In this document: positions 8,216 to 17,859 of the stretch, piece by piece
How positions within the stretch are numbered: the first letter of the stretch is position 1
How the letters are laid out: every line of letters begins with the position of its first letter
Source of the DNA: Stutzerimonas decontaminans
Lineage (GTDB): Bacteria; Pseudomonadota; Gammaproteobacteria; Pseudomonadales; Pseudomonadaceae
Length of the DNA stretch: 64,000 nt
Direction of reading: 5' to 3'
NCBI RefSeq assembly: GCF_000661915.1
Contig: NZ_CP007509.1
Span: 4,601,501-4,665,500 of the forward strand
Translations under genes and position numbers: made by a program
Notes under the pieces: generated by a model
Database searches by the model: none
The model's input: only the letters and a program-made list of their open reading frames with translations
Told to the model about the DNA's origin: nothing

Positions 8216-9292
8216 ATGAAAGCGCCAGCCCAGAAAAATCTTCGCCGGGTGCTGTTCGCGCTCGTCGCGCTCGTGGTCATCGGCCTGCTGGCTTGGTCGG
8301 AGCTGCGCACGGATGGCCTGGGCGACGGGTTCGCCAGCGGTAACGGGCGTATCGAGGCGACCGAGATCGACGTGGCGACCAAGCTCGGTGGGCGAATCCG
8401 CGAGATCAGCGTCGACGAAGGCGACTTCGTCCAACCGGGCCAGGTCATCGCTCGCATGGATACCGAAGTGCTCGAGGCCCAGCTCAACCAGGCCCGTGCC
8501 CAGGTGCGTCAGGCGGAGAACGCCATCCTCACCGCCCAGGCGCTGGTTACCCAGCGCGAGAGCGAAAAGGCCACGGCCGAGGCAGTGGTACTGCAACGGC
8601 GCGCCGAACTGACCGCTGCGCAGAAGCGCCACCAGCGCACCGAAACCCTGGTCGGACGCAATGCCCTGCCGCGCCAGCAGCTGGACGACGACCTCGCCGC
8701 CATGCAAAGCGCGCAGGCCGCTCTGGCCGCTTCGCGTTCGCAGGTGCTCTCGGCCGATGCCGGCATCGCCGCCGCCAAATCCCAGGTCATCGAAGCGCAA
8801 TCGGCTCTGGAAGCGGCCCAGGCCAGCGTCGTGCGGCTGCAGGCAGACATCAGCGACAGTGAGCTGAAAACCGATCGTGTGGCCCGGGTGCAGTACCGCG
8901 TGGCACAGCCGGGCGAGGTGTTGGGTGCCGGCGGCAAGCTGCTCAATCTGGTCGATCTGGCCGACGTCTACATGACCTTCTTCCTTCCCGAGCGCCAGGC
9001 CGGCCGAGTGGCGATGGGCAGCGAGGTGCGCCTGGTGATCGATGCAGCGCCGCAGTACGTGATTCCGGCCAAGGTCACCTACGTCGCCAGCGTCGCGCAG
9101 TTCACGCCGAAAACCGTAGAGACCGAGAGCGAGCGCGAAAAGCTGATGTTCCGCGTCAAGGCACGCATCGACCCGGAGCTGCTGAGAAAGCACATGGAGC
9201 AGGTCAAGACCGGGCTGCCGGGCATGGCCTATCTGAAGCTCGACGCTGAGGCCGAGTGGCCGGCGCACCTGCAGATCAATGTCGGCTCATGA
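8216..9292 (+). CDS. HlyD-family membrane fusion protein (YhiI-like)
   Basis: A 358-residue periplasmic adaptor. Residues about 15-30 form the single membrane anchor. The biotinyl-lipoyl-like half starts at [19 protein letters not shown], followed by a long alpha-helical hairpin (about 85-215, rich in Gln/Ala/Glu) and a beta-barrel after [18 protein letters not shown]. The start has an AAGGA ribosome site 7 bases upstream. The stop overlaps the start of the next gene (ATGA). With the two downstream genes it matches the E. coli yhiI-rbbA-yhhJ set, a tripartite ABC exporter probably working with a TolC-like channel encoded elsewhere. Confidence 0.9.
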   Translation: MKAPAQKNLRRVLFALVALVVIGLLAWSELRTDGLGDGFASGNGRIEATEIDVATKLGGRIREISVDEGDFVQPGQVIARMDTEVLEAQLNQARAQVRQAENAILTAQALVTQRESEKATAEAVVLQRRAELTAAQKRHQRTETLVGRNALPRQQLDDDLAAMQSAQAALAASRSQVLSADAGIAAAKSQVIEAQSALEAAQASVVRLQADISDSELKTDRVARVQYRVAQPGEVLGAGGKLLNLVDLADVYMTFFLPERQAGRVAMGSEVRLVIDAAPQYVIPAKVTYVASVAQFTPKTVETESEREKLMFRVKARIDPELLRKHMEQVKTGLPGMAYLKLDAEAEWPAHLQINVGS

Positions 9293-12030
9293 GCCAGTCG
9301 CTCGCGCCTGTGGCGCAAGTGGAAGGGGTCAGCCTGGAGTACGGCAAGACTCGCGCGCTGGACGACCTCAGCCTGTCCCTGCCGGCGCGCTGCATGGTCG
9401 GCCTGATCGGGCCGGACGGGGTCGGCAAATCCAGCCTGCTGGCGCTGATAGCCGGTGCGCGCAAGTTGCAGCAGGGCCATGTGCAGGTGCTCGACGGCGA
9501 CATGGCCGATGCCGGCCACCGCCGCGCCGTCTGCCCGCGCATCGCCTATATGCCGCAGGGGCTGGGCAAGAACCTGTATCCGACGCTGACGGTGTTCGAG
9601 AACCTCGAGTTCTTCGGCCGGCTGTTCGGCCAGGACGCCGAGGAACGGCACTGGCGCATCGCCGAACTGACCCGCAGCACCGGCCTTGGCCCCTTCGTCG
9701 ACCGCCCGGCGGGCAAGCTCTCCGGTGGCATGAAGCAGAAGCTCGGCCTCTGCTGCGCACTGATCCATGACCCCGACCTACTGATCCTCGACGAGCCCAC
9801 CACCGGCGTCGACCCGCTGTCGCGCGCGCAATTCTGGGAGCTGATCGAGCGCATCCGCGGCGAGCGCCCGCAGATGAGCGTGCTGGTCGCCACCGCCTAT
9901 ATGGACGAGGCGCAGCGCTTCGATCATCTGGTGGCGATGGACGCCGGGCGCGTACTCGCCACCGGTACGCCAGCCGAGTTGCTGGCGCGCACCGACAGCG
10001 AGTCGCTTGAGCAGGCTTTCATCCGCCTGCTGCCCGAGGCCAAACGCAGCCAGCATCGCGAACTGGTCATCCCTCCGCAGCCGCACAGTGACAGCATTGC
10101 CATCGAGGCTCACGGCCTGACCATGCGTTTCGGCGATTTCGTCGCAGTGGATCAGGTCAATTTCCGCATTGCCCGCGGCGAGATCTTTGGCTTCCTCGGC
10201 TCCAATGGCTGTGGCAAAACCACCACCATGAAGATGCTCACCGGCCTGCTGCCGGCCAGCGAGGGCGACGCCCTGCTGTTCGGCAAACCGGTGGACCCGC
10301 ACGACATGCAGACCCGCCAGCGCGTCGGCTACATGTCCCAGGCCTTCTCGCTGTACAGCGAGCTGACCGTGCTGCAGAACCTCGAGCTGCATGCGCGACT
10401 GTTCCACCTGCCGGTGGAGCGGCGCGCCACGCGCATTCAGGAGATGCTCACCCGCTTCGACCTCACCGGCGATGCCGAAAGCCTGCCCAGCAGCCTGCCG
10501 CTGGGCGTGCGCCAGCGCCTGTCGCTGGCGGTGGCGGTGATCCACAACCCGGAAATCCTCATCCTCGACGAACCCACCTCGGGGGTCGATCCGGTAGCCC
10601 GCGACGGTTTCTGGGAGTTGCTGGTGCAGCTGTCCCGCGAAGACGGCGTGACCATCTTCATCTCCACCCACTTCATGAACGAGGCGCTGCGCTGCGATCG
10701 CATCTCGCTGATGCACGCCGGGCGGGTGCTCGACAGTGATACTCCGCAGGCCTTGATGGCCAAGCGCGGCCTGCCGACGCTGGAAGAGACCTTTATCGCC
10801 TACCTGGAGGAAGCCGCCGCCGCACATGCCGCCGAACAGCCAGCAGCGCCTCCTGCCGCGACACGCAACCCGATCCAACCGGCCGGCAACAATGGCCGTC
10901 AGGCCCGCTTCAGCCTGCGCCGCCTGCTCAGCTACACCCGTCGCGAGGCCATGGAGCTGCGCCGCGACCCGATCCGCGCCACGCTGGCGATGCTCGGCAG
11001 CGTGCTGCTGATGTTCATCATGGGCTACGGCGTCAGCTTCGACGTGGAGAACCTGACCTATGCCGTGCTCGACCGCGACCAGACCACCACCAGCCAGCAC
11101 TACCTGCTGAACATGGCCGGTTCGCGCTATTTCATCGAGAAGGCACCGTTGGCCAACCATGCCGAACTCGATCAACGCATGCGCAGCAACGACATCAGCC
11201 TGGCCGTGGAGATTCCGCCGAACTTCGGCCGCGATCTCAAACGGGGTGCGGTGCCTCAGGTGGCCTTCTGGATCGATGGCGCCATGCCGATGCGCGCCGA
11301 CACCATCAAGGGCTACGTGCAGGGCATCCACCTGACGTATCTGCAGCAGCTGGCCCGCGAGGCAGGTGTCGATGGGCAGGTGTCGCCAGCCGACGTTGCC
11401 ATCCGTTATCGCTACAACCCCGACGTGCAGAGCCTGCCGGCCATGGCGCCGGCGATGATCCCGCTACTGTTGATGATGATCCCGGCGATGCTCACCGCCC
11501 TGGGTGTGGTGCGCGAAAAGGAGCTGGGCTCGATCACCAACTTCTACGTCACGCCAACCACCCGCCTGGAATTTCTGCTCGGCAAGCAGCTGCCGTACAT
11601 CGCGCTGGGCATGTTCAATTTCGCCACCCTGGCACTGCTGGCGGTGTTCGTCTTCGGCATCCCGATCAAGGGCAGCCTGTTCACCCTCTGCCTCGGCGCG
11701 CTGCTCTATGTGACCTGTGCCACCGGCCTGGGCCTGTTGATGTCGTCGATCCTGAACAGCCAGATCGCGGCGATCTTCGGCACCACCATCGTCACCCTGT
11801 TGCCGGCCATCCAGTTCTCCGGACTGATCCACCCGGTCTCGGCGATGGAGGGCGCCGGCGCCTTCATCGGCAAGCTCTACCCGACCAGTCACTTCCTGAT
11901 CATCAGCCGCGGGGTGTTCTCCAAGGCGCTCGGGCTGGCCGAGCTGTATCCCTACTTCATCCCCATGCTGCTGGCCATCCCGCTGCTGACCCTGCTCAGC
12001 GTCGCCGGGCTGCGCAAGCAGGAGAAGTGA
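9289..12030 (+). CDS. rbbA: RbbA-type fused ABC transporter: two ATPase domains plus permease
   Basis: A 913-residue fusion. ATPase domain 1 (about 8-240) has Walker [10 protein letters not shown], signature LSGGMKQKL and Walker [14 protein letters not shown]. ATPase domain 2 (about 270-500) has Walker [11 protein letters not shown] and Walker [14 protein letters not shown], but a degenerate signature ([12 protein letters not shown]). This also occurs in E. coli RbbA, called ribosome-associated ATPase or transporter. The C-terminal part (about 545-910) is an ABC-2 permease with a large periplasmic loop after the first helix. The start overlaps the HlyD gene by 4 bp, and the stop is 1 bp before the second permease. 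An export role is favoured by the operon context. Confidence 0.92.
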   Translation: MSQSLAPVAQVEGVSLEYGKTRALDDLSLSLPARCMVGLIGPDGVGKSSLLALIAGARKLQQGHVQVLDGDMADAGHRRAVCPRIAYMPQGLGKNLYPTLTVFENLEFFGRLFGQDAEERHWRIAELTRSTGLGPFVDRPAGKLSGGMKQKLGLCCALIHDPDLLILDEPTTGVDPLSRAQFWELIERIRGERPQMSVLVATAYMDEAQRFDHLVAMDAGRVLATGTPAELLARTDSESLEQAFIRLLPEAKRSQHRELVIPPQPHSDSIAIEAHGLTMRFGDFVAVDQVNFRIARGEIFGFLGSNGCGKTTTMKMLTGLLPASEGDALLFGKPVDPHDMQTRQRVGYMSQAFSLYSELTVLQNLELHARLFHLPVERRATRIQEMLTRFDLTGDAESLPSSLPLGVRQRLSLAVAVIHNPEILILDEPTSGVDPVARDGFWELLVQLSREDGVTIFISTHFMNEALRCDRISLMHAGRVLDSDTPQALMAKRGLPTLEETFIAYLEEAAAAHAAEQPAAPPAATRNPIQPAGNNGRQARFSLRRLLSYTRREAMELRRDPIRATLAMLGSVLLMFIMGYGVSFDVENLTYAVLDRDQTTTSQHYLLNMAGSRYFIEKAPLANHAELDQRMRSNDISLAVEIPPNFGRDLKRGAVPQVAFWIDGAMPMRADTIKGYVQGIHLTYLQQLAREAGVDGQVSPADVAIRYRYNPDVQSLPAMAPAMIPLLLMMIPAMLTALGVVREKELGSITNFYVTPTTRLEFLLGKQLPYIALGMFNFATLALLAVFVFGIPIKGSLFTLCLGALLYVTCATGLGLLMSSILNSQIAAIFGTTIVTLLPAIQFSGLIHPVSAMEGAGAFIGKLYPTSHFLIISRGVFSKALGLAELYPYFIPMLLAIPLLTLLSVAGLRKQEK

Positions 12031-12031
12031 C

Positions 12032-13159
12032 ATGGGCTACCTGCAACGCAAACTCGGCAACATCTTCCAGCTCGGCCTCAAGGAGCTGCGCAGCCTCTAC
12101 CGCGACCCGGCGATGCTGGTGCTGATCATCTATTCGTTCACCCTGGCCATCTACGAAGGTGCCACCGCCGTGCCTGAGGCACCGCACCGGGCGAGCATCG
12201 CGGTAGTCGACGAGGATCGCTCGCAAGCCTCGCTGCGCATCATCAACGCCTTCCAGCTGCCCTATTTCATCGAGCCGAAAGCGATCAGCCTGCAGGAAAT
12301 GGACAGCGGCATGGACGACGGCCTCTACACCTTCACCCTGAACATTCCGCCGCGCTTCCAGCAGGACCTGCTCGCCGGCCGCCAGCCGACCATCCAGCTC
12401 AACGTCGATGCCACCCAGGTCAGCCAGGCGTTCACCGGCGCCGGGCATATCCAGCAGATCATCGCCAGCGAGACCGCCGAGTTCGTCCGCCGCTATCGCA
12501 GCAGCGATGCCTTGCCAGTCGAGGCGGTGGTGCGCACGGCCTTCAATCCCAACCTGAGCCGAGCCTGGTTCGGCGCGGTGAACGAGGTGATCAACCAGAT
12601 CACCATGCTGGCGATCATCCTCACCGGCGCGGCGCTGATCCGCGAACGCGAGCACGGCACCATCGAACACCTACTGGTAATGCCGGTGACGCCATTCGAA
12701 ATCATGGTCGGCAAGGTCTGGGCGATGGGCCTGGTGGTGCTGGCCGCAGCGGCGTTCGCCCTGCGCTTCGTGGTGGAAGGCTGGCTGGATATTCCGATTC
12801 AGGGTTCGCTGTGGCTGTTCGCCGGCGGCGCGGCGCTGCACCTGTTCGCCGCCACCTCGATGGGCATCTTCTTCGGCACGGTGGCGCGCTCCATGCCGCA
12901 ACTGGGTCTCTTGGTGATCCTCACCCTGATCCCGCTGCAGATCCTCTCCGGCGGCGTGACGCCGCGTGAGAGCATGCCGGAGCTGGTGCAGAACATCATG
13001 CTGGTAGCGCCAACCACGCACTTCGTCGAGCTGGCCCAGGCGATCCTGTTCCGCAATGCCGGCGCGGCGATCGTCTGGCCGCAGCTACTGGCGCTGGTGG
13101 TGATCGGCGCGGTGTTCTTTCTTGGCGCACTGTCTCGCTTGCGGGTGTCGTTGCGCTAG
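12032..13159 (+). CDS. yhhJ: ABC-2 type transporter permease (YhhJ-like)
   Basis: A 375-residue permease with an N-terminal membrane helix (about 28-48), a large extracytoplasmic domain (about 50-185) and five C-terminal membrane spans. The family motif REREHGTIEHLLVMPVTPFE lies between the first two of these. It is the partner half-permease of the RbbA-like fusion, separated from it by 1 bp. Its 3' end overlaps the convergent diguanylate cyclase gene by 4 bp, so no separate terminator fits between them. Confidence 0.9.
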   Translation: MGYLQRKLGNIFQLGLKELRSLYRDPAMLVLIIYSFTLAIYEGATAVPEAPHRASIAVVDEDRSQASLRIINAFQLPYFIEPKAISLQEMDSGMDDGLYTFTLNIPPRFQQDLLAGRQPTIQLNVDATQVSQAFTGAGHIQQIIASETAEFVRRYRSSDALPVEAVVRTAFNPNLSRAWFGAVNEVINQITMLAIILTGAALIREREHGTIEHLLVMPVTPFEIMVGKVWAMGLVVLAAAAFALRFVVEGWLDIPIQGSLWLFAGGAALHLFAATSMGIFFGTVARSMPQLGLLVILTLIPLQILSGGVTPRESMPELVQNIMLVAPTTHFVELAQAILFRNAGAAIVWPQLLALVVIGAVFFLGALSRLRVSLR

Positions 13160-14109
13160 GCCGATCTACCTGCCACAACGCGATTACGCCCCCTGTGCTT
13201 GGCCCGGAACAGGGCGCCGTCGGCCTCGCTGAGCACAGCGTCGAGGTTGCAGGTGGCGCAATTGCATGCAGCGACACCGAAGCTCGCGGTACAGCGTACT
13301 GTTCGATCACCCTCCGCCACCTGTACCGCCTCGATTACCGCGCGCAGCCGCTCGGCAGTGGCCGCCGCCTGTTCCAACGTCGTATCGGCGAGAATCACTG
13401 CGAATTCCTCGCCCCCCAGACGCCCGAGCACATCGTTCGGGCGCACCAACGGACGCAGCGCCTCACCTACCGAACACAGCAATTGATCGCCTATCGCATG
13501 CCCATAGGTATCGTTGACCTGCTTGAAGTGATCGATATCGAACATGATGACTGCCATCGGCCGCGCCCGACGGTTGTGCGGGAAGAGCCGTTCGCCCAGT
13601 TCGAAGAATGCCCGACGATTGTTCAACCCGGTCAGCTCGTCGGTTCGCGCCAGCGCCTCAGCGCGTGTCACGGCCAGATGCAGTTCCTGTTCGATGCGCT
13701 TGCGCGCGGTAATGTCGGTGGCGATCTCCAGCCGCACGATGCGCCCGTCCGGCCAGGGTATCGCTTGGTCCCGGCATTGGTACCAATGACCGTTGGCGGT
13801 GTTCTGGAATTCCCAGACATGCACGCCCGCCGGCCGCCCCTGAGCATCGAGCAGCCTTCCATTGCTGCAGAAGCGGCATGGCCCGTCCTGGTCGGCCTGC
13901 AATACCTGCCAGCAGGTTTTACCTTGGTAGTCGCCCCAAACGTTGCGGCCGTACTCGTTCAGGTAAAGCAATTCGTAGGTCTGCATGTCGGAGACGTAAA
14001 CCAGCGCATCGAGGCGGTCGAGGATGCTGGCGACACCATGACTCTGCTCGCCGGACGCTGGCACCGCGTGCGTATCGTGGTCAGCACCTGCTGGCGGAAG
14101 CTGCGACAA
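13156..14109 (-). CDS. PAS-GGDEF diguanylate cyclase with clustered cysteines
   Basis: About 317 residues: an N-terminal PAS domain (starting SILDRLDALVYVSDMQTYEL) and a C-terminal GGDEF domain. The active-site motif is GGEEF, with a product-inhibition I-site RxxD (RPND) five residues before it, so it should make c-di-GMP and be feedback-inhibited. It has no membrane segment. Cysteines are unusual: GKTCWQVLQ and PCRFCSN in the PAS domain, and CNCATC near the end of the GGDEF domain, suggesting metal binding or redox sensing. The TTG at 14109 was chosen because an AAGGAGA ribosome site lies 6 bases upstream; an ATG at 14151 is the alternative. Confidence 0.85.
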   Translation of the reverse strand: MSQLPPAGADHDTHAVPASGEQSHGVASILDRLDALVYVSDMQTYELLYLNEYGRNVWGDYQGKTCWQVLQADQDGPCRFCSNGRLLDAQGRPAGVHVWEFQNTANGHWYQCRDQAIPWPDGRIVRLEIATDITARKRIEQELHLAVTRAEALARTDELTGLNNRRAFFELGERLFPHNRRARPMAVIMFDIDHFKQVNDTYGHAIGDQLLCSVGEALRPLVRPNDVLGRLGGEEFAVILADTTLEQAAATAERLRAVIEAVQVAEGDRTVRCTASFGVAACNCATCNLDAVLSEADGALFRAKHRGRNRVVAGRSA

Positions 14110-14331
14110 GACCAATCTCCTTTGCGAGCATCTCGGAACATTCGAGGCCATCGAGCGATTGCTCTGCAACGCGGGGCCGCCCGGTACCGCGATTAACCAT
14201 CAAGCCGTGCCGCACCGTAATCGCCATCCGCTACCGACACCGCTCGGGAATTTTTGTATCGACGGCCGGTCTATCGTGCCGACATGCTAAGAGCCTGACG
14301 CTCGACAGCGCGCCAAGGAAGCCCAATCATT

Positions 14332-15402
14332 ATGCGCATTCTCGTTACCGGCGGGGCCGGATTCATCGGCTCCGCAGTGATCCGCCATCTCATTCTCGAT
14401 ACCGAGCACAGCGTGCTCAACCTGGACAAGCTGACCTATGCCGGCAACCTGGAGTCGCTGGCAGCCGTGGAAGACAACCCGCGCTATCAGTTCCTCCAGG
14501 CCGACATCGCCGATCGTGAGCGGGTCAGCGAGGCGCTGCTGGACTTCCAGCCGGACGCCATCATGCATCTGGCCGCCGAATCCCACGTCGACCGTTCCAT
14601 CGACGGCCCGGCGGAGTTCATCCAGACCAACATCGTCGGCACCTACCAGCTGCTGGAGGCCACCCGCGCCTACTGGCAGAGCCTGCCGACCGAACGCCGC
14701 GAGGCCTTCCGCTTCCACCACATCTCCACCGATGAGGTCTATGGCGACCTGCATGGCGTCGATGACCTGTTTACCGAGACCACACCCTACGCGCCCAGCT
14801 CGCCCTACTCGGCCAGCAAGGCTTCGTCGGACCACCTGGTTCGCGCCTGGCAACGCACCTACGGGTTACCGGTGCTGATCACCAACTGCTCGAACAACTA
14901 CGGCCCGTATCACTTCCCCGAGAAGCTGATCCCGCTGGTGATCCTCAACGCGCTGGATGGCAAGCCGCTGCCAGTGTACGGCGACGGTTCGCAGATTCGC
15001 GACTGGCTGTTCGTCGAAGACCATGCCCGCGCGCTGTTCAAGGTGGTCAGCGAAGGCGTGGTTGGCGAGACGTACAACATCGGCGGCCACAACGAGCAGA
15101 AGAACATCGAGGTGGTGCGCGGCATCTGCGCGCTGCTGGAAGAGCTAGCGCCGAGCAAGCCGGCCGGGCTCGCCCGCTATGAAGACCTGATCACCTTCGT
15201 CAAGGACCGCCCAGGCCATGACCTGCGCTACGCCATCGACGCCAGCAAGATCGAGCGTGAGCTCGGCTGGGTGCCACAGGAAACCTTCCAGACCGGCCTG
15301 CGCAAGACCGTGCAGTGGTATCTGGACAACCTCGAATGGTGCCGTCGCGTTCAGGACGGCAGCTATCAACGCGAGCGCCTTGGCGCACTGGAGAACGCAT
15401 GA
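14332..15402 (+). CDS. rfbB: dTDP-glucose 4,6-dehydratase
   Basis: A 356-residue short-chain dehydrogenase/reductase family enzyme, second step of dTDP-L-rhamnose synthesis. The Rossmann nucleotide-binding motif is at the N-terminus (GGAGFIG). The catalytic region shows the STDEVYGDL motif and the [15 protein letters not shown]yr-x3-Lys pair. An AAGGA ribosome site lies before the ATG at 14332. It is the first of four genes with 4-bp ATGA overlaps (rfbB-A-C-D), supplying rhamnose for lipopolysaccharide or other surface glycans. No glycosyltransferase is nearby. Confidence 0.96.
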   Translation: MRILVTGGAGFIGSAVIRHLILDTEHSVLNLDKLTYAGNLESLAAVEDNPRYQFLQADIADRERVSEALLDFQPDAIMHLAAESHVDRSIDGPAEFIQTNIVGTYQLLEATRAYWQSLPTERREAFRFHHISTDEVYGDLHGVDDLFTETTPYAPSSPYSASKASSDHLVRAWQRTYGLPVLITNCSNNYGPYHFPEKLIPLVILNALDGKPLPVYGDGSQIRDWLFVEDHARALFKVVSEGVVGETYNIGGHNEQKNIEVVRGICALLEELAPSKPAGLARYEDLITFVKDRPGHDLRYAIDASKIERELGWVPQETFQTGLRKTVQWYLDNLEWCRRVQDGSYQRERLGALENA

Positions 15403-16271
15403 AAGGAATCATCCTCGCCGGAGGCTCCGGCACCCGTCTGCACCCCATCACCCTTGGCGTATCCAAGCAGCTCTTGCCGATCTACGACAAGCCGATGGCC
15501 TACTACCCGATTTCGGTGCTGATGCTCGCCGGCATCCGCGACATTTTGGTCATTTCCACGCCGCAGGATCTGCCGCAGTACAAGAACCTGCTGGGTGACG
15601 GTAGCCAGTTCGGTGTCAACTTCAGCTATGCCGAGCAGCCCTCGCCGGATGGCCTGGCCCAGGCGTTCCTGATCGGTGAAGAATTCATCGGTGACGACTC
15701 GGTGTGTTTGATCCTCGGCGACAACATCTTCCATGGCCAGCACTTCACCGAGAAGCTGCAGCGCGCCGCGGCCCAGCCGAGCGGCGCCACCGTGTTCGGC
15801 TACTGGGTCAAGGACCCGGAGCGCTTCGGCGTGATCGACTTCGACGAGACCGGCAAGGCGCTGTCCATCGAGGAAAAGCCGAAGAAGCCCAAGTCCAGCT
15901 ACGCGGTGACCGGCCTGTACTTCTACGACAACGACGTGATCGAGATCGCCAAGTCGATCAAGCCATCGCCACGCGGCGAGCTGGAGATCACCGACGTCAA
16001 CATGGCCTACCTCGAGCGCGGCGATCTCAACGTCGAGCGCTTCGGCCGTGGCTTCGCCTGGCTGGATACCGGCACCCACGACAGCCTGCTGGAGGCCTCG
16101 CAGTACGTGCAGACCATCGAGCACCGCCAGGGCCTGAAGGTTGCCTGCCTGGAGGAGATCGCCTACCAGAACAAGTGGATCGACCGCGAGCAGCTGCTGC
16201 GCCGCGCCGATGCCCTGGGCAAGACCGGCTACGGCCAGTACCTGTTCAAACTGGCCGGTGAAGACGCATGA
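15399..16271 (+). CDS. rfbA: Glucose-1-phosphate thymidylyltransferase
   Basis: A 290-residue nucleotidyltransferase making dTDP-glucose from dTTP and glucose-1-phosphate, the first step of the rhamnose pathway. The N-terminal motif [20 protein letters not shown] is the nucleotide/metal site, and [16 protein letters not shown] follows as usual. The length is typical. The ATG at 15399 overlaps the rfbB stop; the longer upstream frame is only read-through of rfbB in another frame. Confidence 0.96.
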   Translation: MKGIILAGGSGTRLHPITLGVSKQLLPIYDKPMAYYPISVLMLAGIRDILVISTPQDLPQYKNLLGDGSQFGVNFSYAEQPSPDGLAQAFLIGEEFIGDDSVCLILGDNIFHGQHFTEKLQRAAAQPSGATVFGYWVKDPERFGVIDFDETGKALSIEEKPKKPKSSYAVTGLYFYDNDVIEIAKSIKPSPRGELEITDVNMAYLERGDLNVERFGRGFAWLDTGTHDSLLEASQYVQTIEHRQGLKVACLEEIAYQNKWIDREQLLRRADALGKTGYGQYLFKLAGEDA

Positions 16272-16813
16272 AGATCATCGAAACCAGCATTCCCGACGTA
16301 CTGATCATCGAGCCCAAGGTCTTCGGCGACGAACGCGGTTTCTTCTACGAGAGCTTCAACGCGGCCGCCTTCGAGGCGGCCACGGGGCTCAAGCGCCAGT
16401 TCGTCCAGGACAACCACTCCAAGTCCCAGCGTGGCGTGCTGCGCGGCCTGCATTACCAGATCCAGCAGCCGCAGGGGAAACTGGTGCGCGTGGTGGCCGG
16501 CGAGGTATTCGACGTCGCTGTCGACCTGCGCAAAAGCTCGCCCAGCTTCGGCCGCTGGTTCGGCACGCACCTGAGTGCACAGAACCAACGCCAGCTGTGG
16601 ATTCCCGAAGGGTTCGCGCATGGTTTCGTGGTGCTCAGCGAAAGTGCCGAGTTCCTCTACAAGACCACTGACTACTACGCGCCGGAGCACGAGCGCAGCC
16701 TGTTGTGGAACGATCCGGAGCTCGGCATCGAGTGGCCGTTCGACGAACCGCCACAACTGTCCGCCAAGGACCAGGCTGGCAAGCGCCTCAGCGACGCGGA
16801 GCTGTTTCCATGA
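16268..16813 (+). CDS. rfbC: dTDP-4-dehydrorhamnose 3,5-epimerase
   Basis: A 181-residue cupin-fold enzyme that epimerises dTDP-4-keto-6-deoxyglucose. Typical elements are [20 protein letters not shown] with the active-site histidine, [18 protein letters not shown], and [15 protein letters not shown]. It overlaps both neighbours by 4 bp in the rfbBACD operon. Confidence 0.96.
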   Translation: MKIIETSIPDVLIIEPKVFGDERGFFYESFNAAAFEAATGLKRQFVQDNHSKSQRGVLRGLHYQIQQPQGKLVRVVAGEVFDVAVDLRKSSPSFGRWFGTHLSAQNQRQLWIPEGFAHGFVVLSESAEFLYKTTDYYAPEHERSLLWNDPELGIEWPFDEPPQLSAKDQAGKRLSDAELFP

Positions 16814-17724
16814 AGATCCTGATCACCGGCAGCCAGGGGCAGCTCGCCCGCGAACTGCAGCTGGAGCTGGCGGGCGCCGGCAAGCTGCTGGCGCTCGGGC
16901 ACAACGCCTTGAATCTCGCTGATCCGGACCAGATCCGCGAACAGGTGCGCCTGGTGCGGCCGGACCTGATCATCAACGCGGCGGCCTACACCGCCGTCGA
17001 CCCGGCAGAAACTCATCGTGAGCTGGCCTTTGCGGTCAATGCGCGCGGGCCCGGAGTGCTCGCTGAAGAAGCCGCGCGCCTGGGCGTGCCGCTGATCCAC
17101 TATTCCACCGACTACGTGTTCGACGGCCGCAAGGGCGAACCCTATACCGAAGCGGACGTGCCACAGCCGCTGAGCGTATACGGCGCCAGCAAGCTGGCCG
17201 GAGAACAGGCGATTCAGGCGGTCGGAGGGGAATACCTGATCCTGCGGACCAGCTGGGTCTATTCACAGCACGGCAAGAATTTCCTGCTGACCATGCAGCG
17301 TCTGCTGCAGGAGCGCGATGCGCTTTCGGTGGTCAGCGACGAGATCGGTGCGCCGACCTGGGCCGCCACCATCGCTCGTACCACGGCCGAGATGGTGCGC
17401 AAGCGCAGCACAGGCGAAGCAGGCCCGAGCGGCCTGTATCACCTCACCGCCAGCGGCGAGACATCCTGGTATGGCTTCGCCTGCAGCATCGCCGAGAAGT
17501 TGCGCCAGCAGGGCCGTCTACGCGCCAAGATCACGCCGATCCTGTCAAAGGACTACCCCACCGCGGCGCAGCGCCCGCTCAACTCCCGTCTCAACTGCGC
17601 ACGCCTGCAGAGCGACTGGGGCATCCGCCTACCGGATTGGGAAACTGCGATGCATGACTGCCTTGCCCAGTCGCAGGACTTCGGCATTATTACCCCCCCA
17701 CAGGCCGCCGCAGCCGGTCGCTGA
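16810..17724 (+). CDS. rfbD: dTDP-4-dehydrorhamnose reductase
   Basis: A 304-residue SDR enzyme for the last, NAD(P)H-dependent step to dTDP-L-rhamnose. The nucleotide-binding motif is GSQGQLARE (residues about 7-15), with NAAAYTAVDPAE and the catalytic STDYVFDG and SVYGASKLAGE segments as expected. The start at 16810 overlaps rfbC. It is the last gene of the operon; the gap to dctB is 135 bp. Confidence 0.96.
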   Translation: MKILITGSQGQLARELQLELAGAGKLLALGHNALNLADPDQIREQVRLVRPDLIINAAAYTAVDPAETHRELAFAVNARGPGVLAEEAARLGVPLIHYSTDYVFDGRKGEPYTEADVPQPLSVYGASKLAGEQAIQAVGGEYLILRTSWVYSQHGKNFLLTMQRLLQERDALSVVSDEIGAPTWAATIARTTAEMVRKRSTGEAGPSGLYHLTASGETSWYGFACSIAEKLRQQGRLRAKITPILSKDYPTAAQRPLNSRLNCARLQSDWGIRLPDWETAMHDCLAQSQDFGIITPPQAAAAGR

Positions 17725-17859
17725 GCCCGCATGGCGGCTTGGCGGCGGCAATCTGTCAGCTGTCGTTCGGCCCACCCGCTACGGAGCCGGCTCGATCATC
17801 GACGCTGAACGCCGGCACGCTGTGCGTGCATAATGCGCCGGACACCCAGGCGCCCACGC

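Noticed and set aside
8143..8343. Small frame overlapping the start of the HlyD-like gene
   Set aside because: It overlaps in a different frame and is Arg/Ala-rich; the HlyD start has its own AAGGA site.
9778..11331. Minus-strand frame of 517 codons opposite rbbA
   Set aside because: Antisense shadow of an ABC ATPase with all Walker motifs on the + strand.
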